From Microbacterium sp. Root553 (lineage in GTDB: Bacteria > Actinomycetota > Actinomycetes > Actinomycetales > Microbacteriaceae), in contig NZ_LMFY01000001.1 in the NCBI RefSeq assembly GCF_001426995.1, positions 124,001-188,000 on the forward strand: DNA of 64,000 bases. The letters are read 5' to 3'. The position numbers and the translations under genes were made by a program. Positions 9,109 through 18,413 of the stretch are shown piece after piece. How positions within the stretch are numbered: position 1 is the stretch's first letter; each line of letters begins with the position of its first letter. The notes below the pieces were generated by a model, which worked only from the letters and a program-made list of their open reading frames with translations, was not told where the DNA came from and ran no database searches.

Positions 9109-10401
9109 TCAGAACTCCGCTTTCCAGGACTCCTGCGCCTTGTCGAGCGCGTCGTCGATCGACTGCTGACCGTCGAAGGCCGACTGCAGCTGCTCCCCGA
9201 GCTGACGCATCAGGTCTTCGGCGACCGGGAGTCCGGTGAACTCGTTGGCGGGGTAGCCCGCCTGGTAGATGTCGAACGCCGTCTTGAACAGCTCGTCGTC
9301 GTTCACGAAGTCCGGCACGGACTTCGAGTTGCCGGGGAACGCCTTCGCCATCGTCGAGAGCTCGGAGTTGGTCTTCTCGCTCATCAGGAACGACACGAGC
9401 TTGAACGCGGCGTCCTTGTGCTCGGAGTTCTCGGCGACGCCGATGCCCCAGGACGCGTAGGGGATGCCCCGCTCGCCGTCGTAGCCGTCCTCTGCCGGGA
9501 GGGCGGAGATCGAGAACTTCAGATCCGGGTTGGTCTCGCGGATCAGGTTGATGTGCGCGAGCGAGTCGATCATCATGCCGACGCGGCCGTTGGTGAACTC
9601 CTCGACCTTGTCCTGCTCCTTCATCGTGAAGGATCCCGACGCGATCGATCCCGCATCCCACATGTCGCCGATGAAATCGACGGCCGAGGTCACATCGGCG
9701 TTCGTCAGGTCGGGCTGCCCGTCCTTGAGCATCGAGCCACCGGAGGCCCACACCCACGACATGACGTCGTTCTGCACGCCGTTGGGCGCCTCGAGCGACA
9801 GCGGGAGCACCCAGCCGGAGGCGTCGTCGCCCAGAGCGGAGACCTTCGCCGCGGCATCCGCGAACTCCGTGCGGGTGGTGGGCGGCGCGGTGACGCCGGC
9901 CTCGGCGAGCAGCGTGTCGTTCGTGAACATCGGGTAGACGAAGTTGACGACCGGGATCATGTAGGTGCTGCCGTCGACCTGGATCTGGCTCGCCAGCTCG
10001 CTGTCGTCGTAGTCGTTCTCCTTCATCAGCGCACTGAGGTCGGCGATCACCCCCTGCGAGGCGAAGTCGTTCACCCAGGCGCCGTCGAGTCCGACGACGT
10101 CGGGCATCGTGCCCGAGGCGGCACCGGCGAACAGCTGCTCCTTGGTCGACGCGTACGGGCCGCTCACGAGCTTGACGGTGATTCCCGGGTTCGCCTCTTC
10201 GAATTCGTCGATGAGCCCCTGGAACTCGCCGTCGGGGAGCTCGGGCTCCCACCACTGCGCGAACTCGATCGTCACGTCGCCGTCGCCGGCGCCCGTTCCG
10301 CTGTCGCCCGCCGCGCACCCTGCCACGGCCAGAACCGTCACGGCTGCCGTCGCTGCGCCGGCGAGCTTCAGAATGCGTCGCCCTCGCCCCACTGTGATCA
10401 T
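9109..10401 (-). CDS. Extracellular sugar-binding lipoprotein (family 1)
   Basis: The 430-residue protein begins with a basic region, a hydrophobic stretch and the lipobox LAVAGC, so it is a lipid-anchored solute receptor. The mature part has the cluster B binding-protein pattern TIEFAQWWEPELPDG...LIDEFEEANPGITVKLV. GAGGAG five bases before the ATG fixes the start; the frame extends further but without a good site. As first gene of the minus-strand cluster it would capture the imported sugar for the two permeases that follow. The sugar is not identifiable. Confidence 0.92.
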   Translation of the reverse strand: MITVGRGRRILKLAGAATAAVTVLAVAGCAAGDSGTGAGDGDVTIEFAQWWEPELPDGEFQGLIDEFEEANPGITVKLVSGPYASTKEQLFAGAASGTMPDVVGLDGAWVNDFASQGVIADLSALMKENDYDDSELASQIQVDGSTYMIPVVNFVYPMFTNDTLLAEAGVTAPPTTRTEFADAAAKVSALGDDASGWVLPLSLEAPNGVQNDVMSWVWASGGSMLKDGQPDLTNADVTSAVDFIGDMWDAGSIASGSFTMKEQDKVEEFTNGRVGMMIDSLAHINLIRETNPDLKFSISALPAEDGYDGERGIPYASWGIGVAENSEHKDAAFKLVSFLMSEKTNSELSTMAKAFPGNSKSVPDFVNDDELFKTAFDIYQAGYPANEFTGLPVAEDLMRQLGEQLQSAFDGQQSIDDALDKAQESWKAEF

Positions 10402-10649
10402 CACTTCTCCTCTTCGAGATCGTGCCGCACACGCGCTTCGATGCTTGTTCGTGCGGTTTTGAGCCATGTTATGCCGACATTTGCAGGATAGTCAAGACTT
10501 TTACTGCGGATATCCAAGTTGTAACTACAGATTTCCTCGACTGTAGTCCCGTTGCGCGGGTGATAGCGCCCTATTTCTCGACCCGACAGATTGCGGCTTT
10601 CTGCGTTGATCTGCGGCGTTCGTTGCGGCGATGTGCTACAGATGTGTGC
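10402..10649. promoter_or_regulatory. Divergent control region with candidate DeoR operators
   Basis: This 248-bp spacer, more AT-rich than its surroundings, separates the sugar operon from its regulator and must hold both promoters. ACTACAG at 10524-10530 and CTGTAGT at 10541-10547 form a 7-bp inverted repeat with a 10-bp spacer. CTACAGAT recurs at 10525-10532 and 10636-10643, the latter just before the regulator's start. These are the best candidates for DeoR-family binding sites; the promoter elements themselves are unclear. Confidence 0.5.
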
Positions 10650-11453
10650 ATGGAAGCAACCGCATCGACGCCGAAGCGCCGACTCCCCGCCGGCCGCAAG
10701 GCCGATCTCGCCGCCTATGTCGAGCAGGTGGGCGAAGTCACCGTCGGAGGCCTCGCCGAGCACTTCAACGTCTCGATCGACACCATCAGACGCGACCTCG
10801 ATCAGCTCGACCGCGAAGGCGTCGTGATCCGCACCCACGGCGGCGCGATGAGCGCGGAGGGGCAGCTCAAGGACCGCGCGCTCGACGTGCGGCTGCGGAT
10901 GCAGACCGAGGAGAAGGAGAAGATCGCGCGCCTCGCCGCCGGCCTGATCGACGACGGCGCGGTCGTGATGATCAATGCCGGCACGACGACGCTCGCCCTC
11001 GCCCGCGCGCTGCGCACGCACCGCGACCTCACGATCGCCACGAACAATCTCCGCATCCCCGCGGAGATCCCCCCCTCCGCGTTCCGCGACCTCTATGTGT
11101 TCGGCGGGGCCGTGCGGGCGATCACCCAGGCCACGACGGGACCGGTGACGTTCACCATGACGCCGGGAGGGCCCGAGGTCGACATCCGGTGCGATCTCGC
11201 ACTCATCGCCGTGGGCGCGATCGACGAGGCCGGGTTCTCGACGTCGAACATGGGCGACGCGAACATGATGGCCGAGATGATCCAGCGGGCGGAACGCACG
11301 GCCATCCTCGCCGACTCGTCGAAGTTCGGTCGCCGGCTCTTCGCGCAGGTGACGACGCTCGATCGCGTCGACTACCTCGTGACGGACACCGCACCGACGT
11401 CCGATTTCGCCGCCGCGCTCGTGCAGGCGGAGGTCGAGGTCATCAGCGGCTGA
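10650..11453 (+). CDS. DeoR-family transcriptional regulator of the sugar cluster
   Basis: Starting at ATG 10650 the protein has 267 residues. The N-terminal winged helix carries the DeoR signature in EVTVGGLAEHFNVSIDTIRRDLDQLDREGVVIRTHGGA (about 27-64). The rest is the isomerase-like sensor domain with INAGTTTLALARAL and the glycine-rich IAVGAIDEAG segment, which binds phosphorylated sugars in this family. It is divergent from the sugar-binding lipoprotein gene, so it most likely represses that operon until a sugar phosphate from the pathway accumulates. The longer upstream frame lacks a ribosome site and runs through the promoter region. Confidence 0.88.
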   Translation: MEATASTPKRRLPAGRKADLAAYVEQVGEVTVGGLAEHFNVSIDTIRRDLDQLDREGVVIRTHGGAMSAEGQLKDRALDVRLRMQTEEKEKIARLAAGLIDDGAVVMINAGTTTLALARALRTHRDLTIATNNLRIPAEIPPSAFRDLYVFGGAVRAITQATTGPVTFTMTPGGPEVDIRCDLALIAVGAIDEAGFSTSNMGDANMMAEMIQRAERTAILADSSKFGRRLFAQVTTLDRVDYLVTDTAPTSDFAAALVQAEVEVISG

Positions 11454-11461
11454 GCCGCCGC

Positions 11462-11507
11462 GCACGACGAAGGCCGCCGGGATCGCTCCCGGCGGCCTCC
11501 GTCGTGC
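11462..11507. terminator. Bidirectional terminator, DeoR gene / nuclease gene
   Basis: A 12-bp stem (AGGCCGCCGGGA with its complement, loop tcgc) is extended by an outer 7-bp stem GCACGAC/GTCGTGC. It lies between convergent genes ending at 11453 and 11526 and can serve both. Confidence 0.8.
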
Positions 11508-11525
11508 ATCACTGCGCGTTCAGCG

Positions 11526-14500
11526 TCAGAACCACCCGTGGAGAAGATCCCACAGCCAGTCGAGGATGCCGCCGATGATCCCGCCGATACCGCCGGCGCG
11601 GGTCACGGTGACGGTCGCCGTCGCCTCATCGCCGTCGGCCTGAGCCACCGCGACCGTGTACGGGCCCGGCTTCGCTCCCTTGGGAACCGTCACCGTGGTC
11701 GAGAACGTGCCGTCGGCCCGGACCTTCACCGTGCCGACCTCGACCTCCTGCCCCTTCGTGGAACGGAGGTCGACCGTCACGGTCTCGCCCGCCTCGTAGC
11801 CCTCTCCGCGGATCTGCAGCTTCTTGCCCGCAGCCACCTTCGAGGACCCGAGCTCGATGGTGCCCGCGAACTGCTCGGGCTCCTCCTCGCCGGCGATCGT
11901 GAACGGCACCTGCACGGTCGTGCCCGTGCCTGCCACGGAGACCGTGAGCTGCTGCGCCCCGTAAACGCCCGAGGGGACCGTGAAGGTCAGCGATGCGCGC
12001 CCCACCTCGTCGGTGGTGTCGACGATCGTCGGATCGACGGCTCCCGAGGCGAGCTGCGCTCCTCCGAGCGACAGCGCCACCTCTCCCGGCGCCTGCTCCC
12101 CCGCGCTGAAGGCCAGCGACGAGAGCGCGACGGTCACCTGGTCGCCGGCCCGGTAGCCGTCGGCGTCCGGAGCGCTGACCGAGACGCCCACGGCTCGCTG
12201 CGCGAGATCAGGGGTCGCGGTCTTGTTCGCGTCGAACCAGTCGACCATCGACTGCAGGTCGATCTTGCCGGTGTCACGCTTGCCCGTTCCGGCCTTGAAG
12301 GTGCCGAAGTTGTCGCCACCCGCGGCGAGGAACGAGTTGGCGGCCACCGTGTAGTTCGCCGCCGGATCGATCGCGGTGCCGTCGAGCGTGATCGACGTGA
12401 TGCGCGAGCCCTGCGCGGCCGCGGGGTCGTACGTGTAGACCAGCCCCTCGGACACGCCGAGCTTGAGGAACGGACGAGCCGATCCCGCCGGCTGCCACTG
12501 CTCCTCGAGCACGCCCTTCAGCTGTGCTCCGGTGAGCGTCAGCGTGACCAGCGTGTTGGCGAACGGCTGCACCGTCGCCGCCTCTCGGTAGGTGACGTTG
12601 CCCGCCGGGTCGTTCGCGTTCGACGACGCGTACGTGAGGTTGGCGCGGATCCCGCCCGGGTTCATCAGCGCGATGTCGGCCCCGGTCGACCACTTCTGCA
12701 CGTCGGCGACGAAGTTCCCGATGGTGGACTCGCCACCGCGGTTCTCGGAGCCGTTCGCCTGGCGAGCGCGGTTGAAGTCGGCCGTGATGTCTCCGACCTT
12801 CACCGCTCCGAGGACGTCGGCCTCGGCCTTCGCCTTCGCGACGATGTCGGCCACCTCCGGAACAGCCGGATACAGCGGCTGGCCGGCCGAGGTGAGCGGC
12901 TTGATCTCGTTGGTGATCGAGAGCAGCTCCTTCGTCTTCGGATCGACCTGGAGGTTCATCAGGCCGAGGTTCTCGCCGTACTGCCCCGCCGACACGACGG
13001 GTCGACCGTCGATGACGTGGTTGTACGCGAGGTGGGTGTGCGCCGAGACGATCGCGTCCACGTCGTCGTCGACCCCGTACACGATCTCGCCGAGCGGCGA
13101 GGTCGGGGTGATCGCCGACAGCTCGGTGCTCTCGGCGCCCTCGTGCACGAGCAGGATGACGACATCCGCCTCACCGTTGGAGTCGTCGCCGTCACGCAGG
13201 TCGTCGGCCACGGCGTTCACGGAGTCGACGATGCTGCGCACCTCGAGCCCCGCGATGCCCTCGGGCGACACGAGCGAATCCAGATCCTCGGTGACGGCTC
13301 CGACGAAGCCCACCCGCACGCCGTCGAGCTCCTTGACCCAGGCCGGTGCGAGCGCGGGCTCGCCCGTCTCGGTCAGGAAGACGTTCGACGAGATGTACTC
13401 CCAGTCCGCGCGGTCCTGCACACGGTCGCGCAGGTCCTCCCAGCCCTGGTCGAACTCGTGGTTGCCCGCCGCGCTGACGTCGAGACCTGCCGCGTTGAGC
13501 GCGTCGATGGTCGGGTTGTCGTCGTTGATGAAGGACGTGAACGTCGACGCGCCGATCAGGTCGCCGGCACCGGCGAAGATCGTGTTCGGGTTCGCCGCGC
13601 GGAACTGCTTGACGGCTCCGGCGACCACCGCGGCACCCGCTGCGGCGCCGTCGGCCTCGATGCGGCCGTGGAAGTCGTTGATAGTCACGACGTCGATGCT
13701 GACCGGCGGCACCGCGGACGAGACGCCCACGATGATCGGGTCGTGATCGCTGGAGCGGAACGGCGTGCCCGCCTCGGTGGCGCCGAAGGCGTAGCCGCGA
13801 TCGCTCCATTCCGGAGAGTTGATGCTCCACACTCCCGCACCGGTGATGGATGCCGAGAGCGAGGGCGAGGCCAGCACGTGGTCGAGCGAGCCGAGCTCGC
13901 CGTCGAACGAGTACGTGTGCTGATCCGGTGCCTTCTCGCGCGCGACATCGCTCCACCCCGCGGAGGTGAAGACGTCGATCGGGTCTTCCTTGGCGTAGGC
14001 GTTGAAGTCGCCGATCAGCAGGATGTCGGCACTGCCGGTGGTCTGCTCGATCTCCTCGGTGAAGCCCTTGAGCGAGTTCGCCTGCTTCACACGGTCGGCG
14101 TTGAAGAAGCCCTGACCATCGGCCGGCTCCGCGCCCCCGCCCTCGGGCGCCGACTTCGACTTGAAGTGGTTCGCCACCACGGTGACGACGCGTCCGTCGA
14201 TGTCGAACGCCTGCGCGATCGGCTCGCGGGCGTTGCCCCAGACGCTCTCATCCCTGACGGTCAGGCTGTCGCCGACCGTGTCGACCGCATCCTTCTTGTA
14301 GATGATGGCGCTGGTGATGAAATCGGTCGTCGCCGCGTCGTTCAGCTCGGCGGGGGTGCGCACGTAGTCCCAGACGTCGTCGCCGAGTTCATCGTTGAGA
14401 CCGTCGACCAGATCGGCCAGGGCGTCATCGAGAGATCCGCCGAGCTTGATCGAGTTCTCGATCTCCATCAGCGACACGATCTCGGCGTCGAGGCCGTTGA

Positions 14501-16175
14501 TGGCGGCGACGATCTTCGACTTCTGGATCTCGAACTGCGCCGCGTTCGCCGCGCCTCTGGCGTTCGAGTTCGTGCTCTTCAGCGTCGTGAAGTAGTTGAA
14601 GACGTTGAACGACGCCACCTGCACGTCGCCGCCGACCGACGGGGCCGCGTCGCTGCGCGGGTTGGTCGCGGTGAAGCCGGCCTTCAGGTCGGCAGGCGAG
14701 GTGCTGTCGATCGGCACCACCGGCTGCAGCCGCCAGTCGTCGAAGCCGTACTGCAGCACGTAGCCGCGGTCGCTGAAGTCGACGGTGTCGCCGTTGCGGA
14801 CCACGAGGTCCTTGGTGAAGTACGGCTGGTCGTTCGGGTGGCCGTTGTTGGTGACCTGGATCGACCATCCGTCGTCGAGGAGGATGCGGTTGGCGCGATT
14901 CGCCGCAGCGATCGCCGCCGCCTCATCGCCCGGACGGGCGAGCTCTGTGCTCTTGACGTTCAGATCGGCACCGGCGTTGAGCCACAGCGCCCCGAAGTTG
15001 TAGAGCTGGTGGCTGGAGGCGACGCGGTAGGTGCCTTCGGGCGCCACGAGCATGTTCTCGTACTGCTCGCGGTCGGCGCCCACCACGGTGTCGGGCAGCG
15101 GGGTCACCTCGGGGACGCCCACTCCGGCCTGCACGACCGAGATGCCGGAGAGCGCGGTCGGGTTGATCTGAGTCTGTCCGAAGTACTCGCTGACTCCTCC
15201 GGTGACCGACACGAGGTCGCCGATCTCGAGCGTGGGCGCCAGCGCGTTCAGGAAGACGAAGACGCCGTCGGAGGCACCGGGGGTCGCATCGGTCGCGCCG
15301 CCCGAACCCTGGGTCTGGATGACGATGCCCTTGTACCCGCCGGTGCGGTGGTCGGCCGTCACGATGCCCTGCACCGTGACGGTCTGGCCGTTCAGCGGCG
15401 AGACATCGGTCGTGCCCTGCACCTCGGCGATCGACACGGCGGTCGGATCGGTGCCGGGGTCGGTGCCCGGGTCGGTACCGGGATCCGTGCCGCCGGAGTT
15501 CTGCGGCGTGATGGTCGCAGAGAGGGCGAAGTCCGCGCGGTTGTCGTCGGTGTCCGCGCCGTCGGTGCGGTTCAGCGACTTGACGTCGGTGTTGCCGGTG
15601 GGGGGCGTCGCCGCGGTCTTCTCGAAGGTGTTCGAGGTGCCGTAGCCGAGAACGTCGATGACGCCGTCGACGCCCGTGACCGAGCCGGGGGCGAGGGTGA
15701 CGGCGGCGGTGCCCTCGACGAGGGCCAGAGTGCCGTTCGTGCCGCTCGGGTTGAGCGTGCTCACCGCATCGGCCGAGGGAAGGGCCGCGCCGTTCGCGCC
15801 GTTGCTGCCCGCCTGCACGAGGTAGTGTCCGCCCGCAGGGATGACGCCGGTCAACGGCGCGACGCCGTTGGAGGCGCCCGTGCCCGTCGCGGAGCGGTAC
15901 TGCAGCGAGAGACCGTCGAGGGTCACCGGAGCGGCCGTGGGGTTGTAGAGCTCGACGAACTTATTCGTGAACGCGGCACCGGCGCTGCCGCCGGAGAGGT
16001 ACGCCTCGTTGATGACCACCCCTGTGCCTGCGACATCGGCGGAGGCGGGCGCGGCGATCAGGGCGCTGGCGCCCAGAGCGGCGACGCAGGTGGCGGCGAG
16101 GACGCCGAGACGCCCCCGACTTCTGCGATCAGACCCGGGAACCTCGTGGTTCACGGCGTCGGGAGCGGACATCAT
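11526..16175 (-). CDS. Secreted ExeM/NucH-family nuclease fused to 5'-nucleotidase
   Basis: The 1549-residue protein has an export signal (basic start, then VAALGASALIAAPASA) and is extracellular. In order it shows a lamin-tail-like domain (VVINEAYLSGGSAG...FVELYN, about 50-230) and an OB-fold segment. Then comes an endonuclease/exonuclease/phosphatase domain with MEIENS, LIGDFNAYAKED and SSDHDPIIVG. A metallophosphatase/5'-nucleotidase follows with DFHGRIE and GNHEFDQG, then the nucleotidase C-terminal domain. Last are Ig-like modules and a short GGIGGIIGGILDWLWDLL tail. It would degrade extracellular DNA and dephosphorylate the nucleotides, supplying phosphate and nucleosides. A GAGGAG site precedes the first of two adjacent ATGs. 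No sortase motif is visible. Family and secretion are secure; physiological role is inferred. Confidence 0.92.
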   Translation of the reverse strand: MMSAPDAVNHEVPGSDRRSRGRLGVLAATCVAALGASALIAAPASADVAGTGVVINEAYLSGGSAGAAFTNKFVELYNPTAAPVTLDGLSLQYRSATGTGASNGVAPLTGVIPAGGHYLVQAGSNGANGAALPSADAVSTLNPSGTNGTLALVEGTAAVTLAPGSVTGVDGVIDVLGYGTSNTFEKTAATPPTGNTDVKSLNRTDGADTDDNRADFALSATITPQNSGGTDPGTDPGTDPGTDPTAVSIAEVQGTTDVSPLNGQTVTVQGIVTADHRTGGYKGIVIQTQGSGGATDATPGASDGVFVFLNALAPTLEIGDLVSVTGGVSEYFGQTQINPTALSGISVVQAGVGVPEVTPLPDTVVGADREQYENMLVAPEGTYRVASSHQLYNFGALWLNAGADLNVKSTELARPGDEAAAIAAANRANRILLDDGWSIQVTNNGHPNDQPYFTKDLVVRNGDTVDFSDRGYVLQYGFDDWRLQPVVPIDSTSPADLKAGFTATNPRSDAAPSVGGDVQVASFNVFNYFTTLKSTNSNARGAANAAQFEIQKSKIVAAINGLDAEIVSLMEIENSIKLGGSLDDALADLVDGLNDELGDDVWDYVRTPAELNDAATTDFITSAIIYKKDAVDTVGDSLTVRDESVWGNAREPIAQAFDIDGRVVTVVANHFKSKSAPEGGGAEPADGQGFFNADRVKQANSLKGFTEEIEQTTGSADILLIGDFNAYAKEDPIDVFTSAGWSDVAREKAPDQHTYSFDGELGSLDHVLASPSLSASITGAGVWSINSPEWSDRGYAFGATEAGTPFRSSDHDPIIVGVSSAVPPVSIDVVTINDFHGRIEADGAAAGAAVVAGAVKQFRAANPNTIFAGAGDLIGASTFTSFINDDNPTIDALNAAGLDVSAAGNHEFDQGWEDLRDRVQDRADWEYISSNVFLTETGEPALAPAWVKELDGVRVGFVGAVTEDLDSLVSPEGIAGLEVRSIVDSVNAVADDLRDGDDSNGEADVVILLVHEGAESTELSAITPTSPLGEIVYGVDDDVDAIVSAHTHLAYNHVIDGRPVVSAGQYGENLGLMNLQVDPKTKELLSITNEIKPLTSAGQPLYPAVPEVADIVAKAKAEADVLGAVKVGDITADFNRARQANGSENRGGESTIGNFVADVQKWSTGADIALMNPGGIRANLTYASSNANDPAGNVTYREAATVQPFANTLVTLTLTGAQLKGVLEEQWQPAGSARPFLKLGVSEGLVYTYDPAAAQGSRITSITLDGTAIDPAANYTVAANSFLAAGGDNFGTFKAGTGKRDTGKIDLQSMVDWFDANKTATPDLAQRAVGVSVSAPDADGYRAGDQVTVALSSLAFSAGEQAPGEVALSLGGAQLASGAVDPTIVDTTDEVGRASLTFTVPSGVYGAQQLTVSVAGTGTTVQVPFTIAGEEEPEQFAGTIELGSSKVAAGKKLQIRGEGYEAGETVTVDLRSTKGQEVEVGTVKVRADGTFSTTVTVPKGAKPGPYTVAVAQADGDEATATVTVTRAGGIGGIIGGILDWLWDLLHGWF

Positions 16176-16409
16176 CTGTGTTGTCTCCTCGGGTTTCGTC
16201 CGGCGGCGGCTCTCGTGAAACCGCGGCTGCGCGCACTCAGCTCACGCACATGTGAGCGAGCCTACGGACGCCCTCGGACAACCTCAACGGAGTTTCCCGA
16301 TTGGTAACCAAGCCCTCACCGAAGGTCGGAGCGTACCCCCGACGAAGGTGGAATACCGGACGCATCCCCGCTCGGATGCGCACCGGGGGTCGCGCAGACG
16401 CGCGGTCGG
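16176..16409. other. Intergenic region upstream of the nuclease gene
   Basis: This spacer holds the promoter of the nuclease gene on the minus strand, and its left part is its 5' leader. A CACATGTG palindrome lies at 16247-16254, and GGTTACC on the minus strand lies within 16301-16312. I see no convincing Pho-box array and no open gene. Confidence 0.4.
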
Positions 16410-17204
16410 TCAGGCCGTCTCGCCCGCGGCCGCGTCGTCGAACTCCTCGACCTCGCGCTCCCAGGCGTCCTTCGCCAGCCGGTACCAGAGGTAGAAGGCG
16501 AAGCCGGCGAAGATCGCCCACTCCACCGCGTAGAAGACGTTGAGCCAGTTCACCGGCGACATCTCCTCGGGCGCCGGGGAGGCGATGTCGGCGAGGCCGG
16601 CCGTGGCCGTCACCGAGGCGAGATACGGCCGGTACACGTCGAGCTGATCCGTGTCGTGCCAGTGGCTGAGCAGCGCGGCGGGCGACATCCGGTCCATGCG
16701 CTGCGGATCGTCCTCGGGCGGCAGCGCCGTGCCCTCATCGGAGATGAGACGCCCGGTGATCGTCGCCGACGACGAGCCGGAGTCCAGTTCGTCGATCGCC
16801 GCATCCGCGACATCACGGTCGGCGGTCCAACCGATCGCGACGGCGATCGACGTGCGCTCCGCGACCCGGAGCTGCCCGGTCACCCAGTACCCCTCGACGC
16901 CGTCGTTGAAGCGGCTCGACACGACGAGGAAGTCGTCGGCGATCCAGGTTCCGGACGTCTCGACCTGCTGGCCGACCAGGGGCTCGGGAAGATAGACGCC
17001 GGGTTCGACCACATCGGTCAGCGGACGCAGCTGCTCGGTCACACCCGCCGGGGGCGGATCCGTCTCGATCGCGCGCTCGAGCTGCCACTGTCCGAGCCAC
17101 GCGAATACGCCGGCGACGACCAGGCACAGCACCAGCATCCCGATCCAGCGTCCGCGGAGCATGACCTCGCGGAGGGTCGGTGGGAACAGAACGGGAGCAC
17201 TCAC
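16410..17204 (-). CDS. SURF1-family cytochrome oxidase biogenesis protein
   Basis: The 264-residue protein has the SURF1 layout. An N-terminal membrane helix (GMLVLCLVVAGVFAWLGQWQLERA) carries the conserved GxWQxxR-like motif. An extracytoplasmic domain with VEGYWVTGQLR follows, and a C-terminal helix comes after SPVNWLNVFYAVEWAIFAGFAFYLWYR. SURF1 assists heme a insertion or assembly of the aa3-type cytochrome oxidase. Start is GTG at 17204. The guaB3 stop lies 17 bases upstream, so the two may share a transcript, an arrangement common in Microbacteriaceae without obvious functional logic. Confidence 0.9.
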   Translation of the reverse strand: MSAPVLFPPTLREVMLRGRWIGMLVLCLVVAGVFAWLGQWQLERAIETDPPPAGVTEQLRPLTDVVEPGVYLPEPLVGQQVETSGTWIADDFLVVSSRFNDGVEGYWVTGQLRVAERTSIAVAIGWTADRDVADAAIDELDSGSSSATITGRLISDEGTALPPEDDPQRMDRMSPAALLSHWHDTDQLDVYRPYLASVTATAGLADIASPAPEEMSPVNWLNVFYAVEWAIFAGFAFYLWYRLAKDAWEREVEEFDDAAAGETA

Positions 17205-17221
17205 GGTGTCGTGCAGAACCC

Positions 17222-18343
17222 TCAGGCCTCGTAGGGCGCGAGGACGACCTCGACCCGCTGGAACTCCTTGAGGTCGGAGTATCCCGTGGTGGCCATCGAC
17301 TTGCGCAGCGCGCCGATCAGGTTCGCGGTGCCGTCGGCGACGGGCGCGGGACCGTAGAGGATCTCCTCGAGCGTGCCGATGCCGCCGACCTCGACGCGAC
17401 GCCCGCGCGGGAGCTTCGGGTGGTGCGCCTCGGGACCCCAGTGGAAGCCGCGACCAGGCGCATCCGTGGCCCGGGCGAGGGCGACGCCGAGCATCACGGC
17501 ATCCGCGCCCATCGCGAGCGCCTTGACGATGTCGCCCGACGTGCCCACGCCCCCGTCGGCGATGACGTGCACGTAGCGTCCGCCGGACTCGTCGAGGTAG
17601 TCGCGCCGCGCGGCCGCGACGTCGGACACGGCTGTCGCCATGGGCGCGTGGATGCCGAGGGTCGCCCGCGTGGTGGATGCCGCTCCCCCGCCGAAGCCGA
17701 CGAGCACGCCGGCGGCGCCCGTGCGCATCAGATGCAGGGCGGCGGTGTAGGTGGCCGCGCCGCCGACGATCACGGGGACGTCGAGGTCATAGATGAACTT
17801 CTTCAGGTTGAGCGGCTCGTCGACGCTCGACACGTGCTCGGCGGACACCGTGGTGCCACGGATCACGAACAGGTCGACGCCGGCCGCCGCGACGGTGTCG
17901 TAGAACTCCTGCGTGCGCTGGGGGGTGAGGGAGCCGGCGACCGTGACGCCGGCCTCACGGATCTCGGCGAGGCGCTGCGTGATGAGGGTCGGCTTGATCG
18001 GCTCGGCGTACAGCTCCTGCATGCGCGCCGTCGCCTTGCCCTCGTCGAGGCCGGCGATCTCGGCCAGCAGCGGCTCGGGGTCGTCGTACCGCGTCCACAG
18101 GCCCTCGAGGTCGAGCACGCCGAGTCCACCGAGCTGTCCGAGCATGATCGCGGTCTGCGGGCTGACGACCGAGTCCATCGGGGCGCCGAGCACCGGGATC
18201 CCGAAGCCGAACGCATCGATGGTCCAGGCCGTCGACACATCCTCCGGGTTGCGGGTGCGCCGCGAGGGCACCACCGCGATGTCGTCGAACGTGTACGCGC
18301 GACGCGCACGCTTGCCTCGGCCCAGCTCGATCTCCATGGTCAC
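17222..18343 (-). CDS. guaB3: GuaB3-type IMP dehydrogenase family protein
   Basis: The 373-residue protein is an IMPDH-fold TIM barrel without CBS domains. It begins YTFDDIAVVPSRRTRN and has the phosphate-binding [27 protein letters not shown]. At the loop where IMPDH has the catalytic cysteine (PGSICTTR) this protein reads RGTTVSAEHVSS, so no cysteine aligns there by eye. The family is widespread in actinobacteria beside a canonical GuaB, which is also in this window at 28060-29562. Whether it dehydrogenates IMP, reduces GMP or is regulatory cannot be decided from sequence. It is divergent from the flavoprotein gene. Confidence 0.88.
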   Translation of the reverse strand: MTMEIELGRGKRARRAYTFDDIAVVPSRRTRNPEDVSTAWTIDAFGFGIPVLGAPMDSVVSPQTAIMLGQLGGLGVLDLEGLWTRYDDPEPLLAEIAGLDEGKATARMQELYAEPIKPTLITQRLAEIREAGVTVAGSLTPQRTQEFYDTVAAAGVDLFVIRGTTVSAEHVSSVDEPLNLKKFIYDLDVPVIVGGAATYTAALHLMRTGAAGVLVGFGGGAASTTRATLGIHAPMATAVSDVAAARRDYLDESGGRYVHVIADGGVGTSGDIVKALAMGADAVMLGVALARATDAPGRGFHWGPEAHHPKLPRGRRVEVGGIGTLEEILYGPAPVADGTANLIGALRKSMATTGYSDLKEFQRVEVVLAPYEA

Positions 18344-18413
18344 CCCGTAAGCCTACCGGGCGCGCGCGACACTGCCCACGGCTGGAAGACTGGACACGAG
18401 CACGGGAGGCAGC

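Noticed and set aside
11538..16307. 1589-codon open frame on the plus strand
   Set aside because: It lies antisense to the nuclease gene, has an Arg/Gly/His/Asp-rich composition, no domains and no ribosome site; it is a high-GC shadow.
16301..16330. Possible Pho box upstream of the nuclease gene
   Set aside because: A GGTTACC-like element is present once, but no direct-repeat array typical of PhoP sites could be found.
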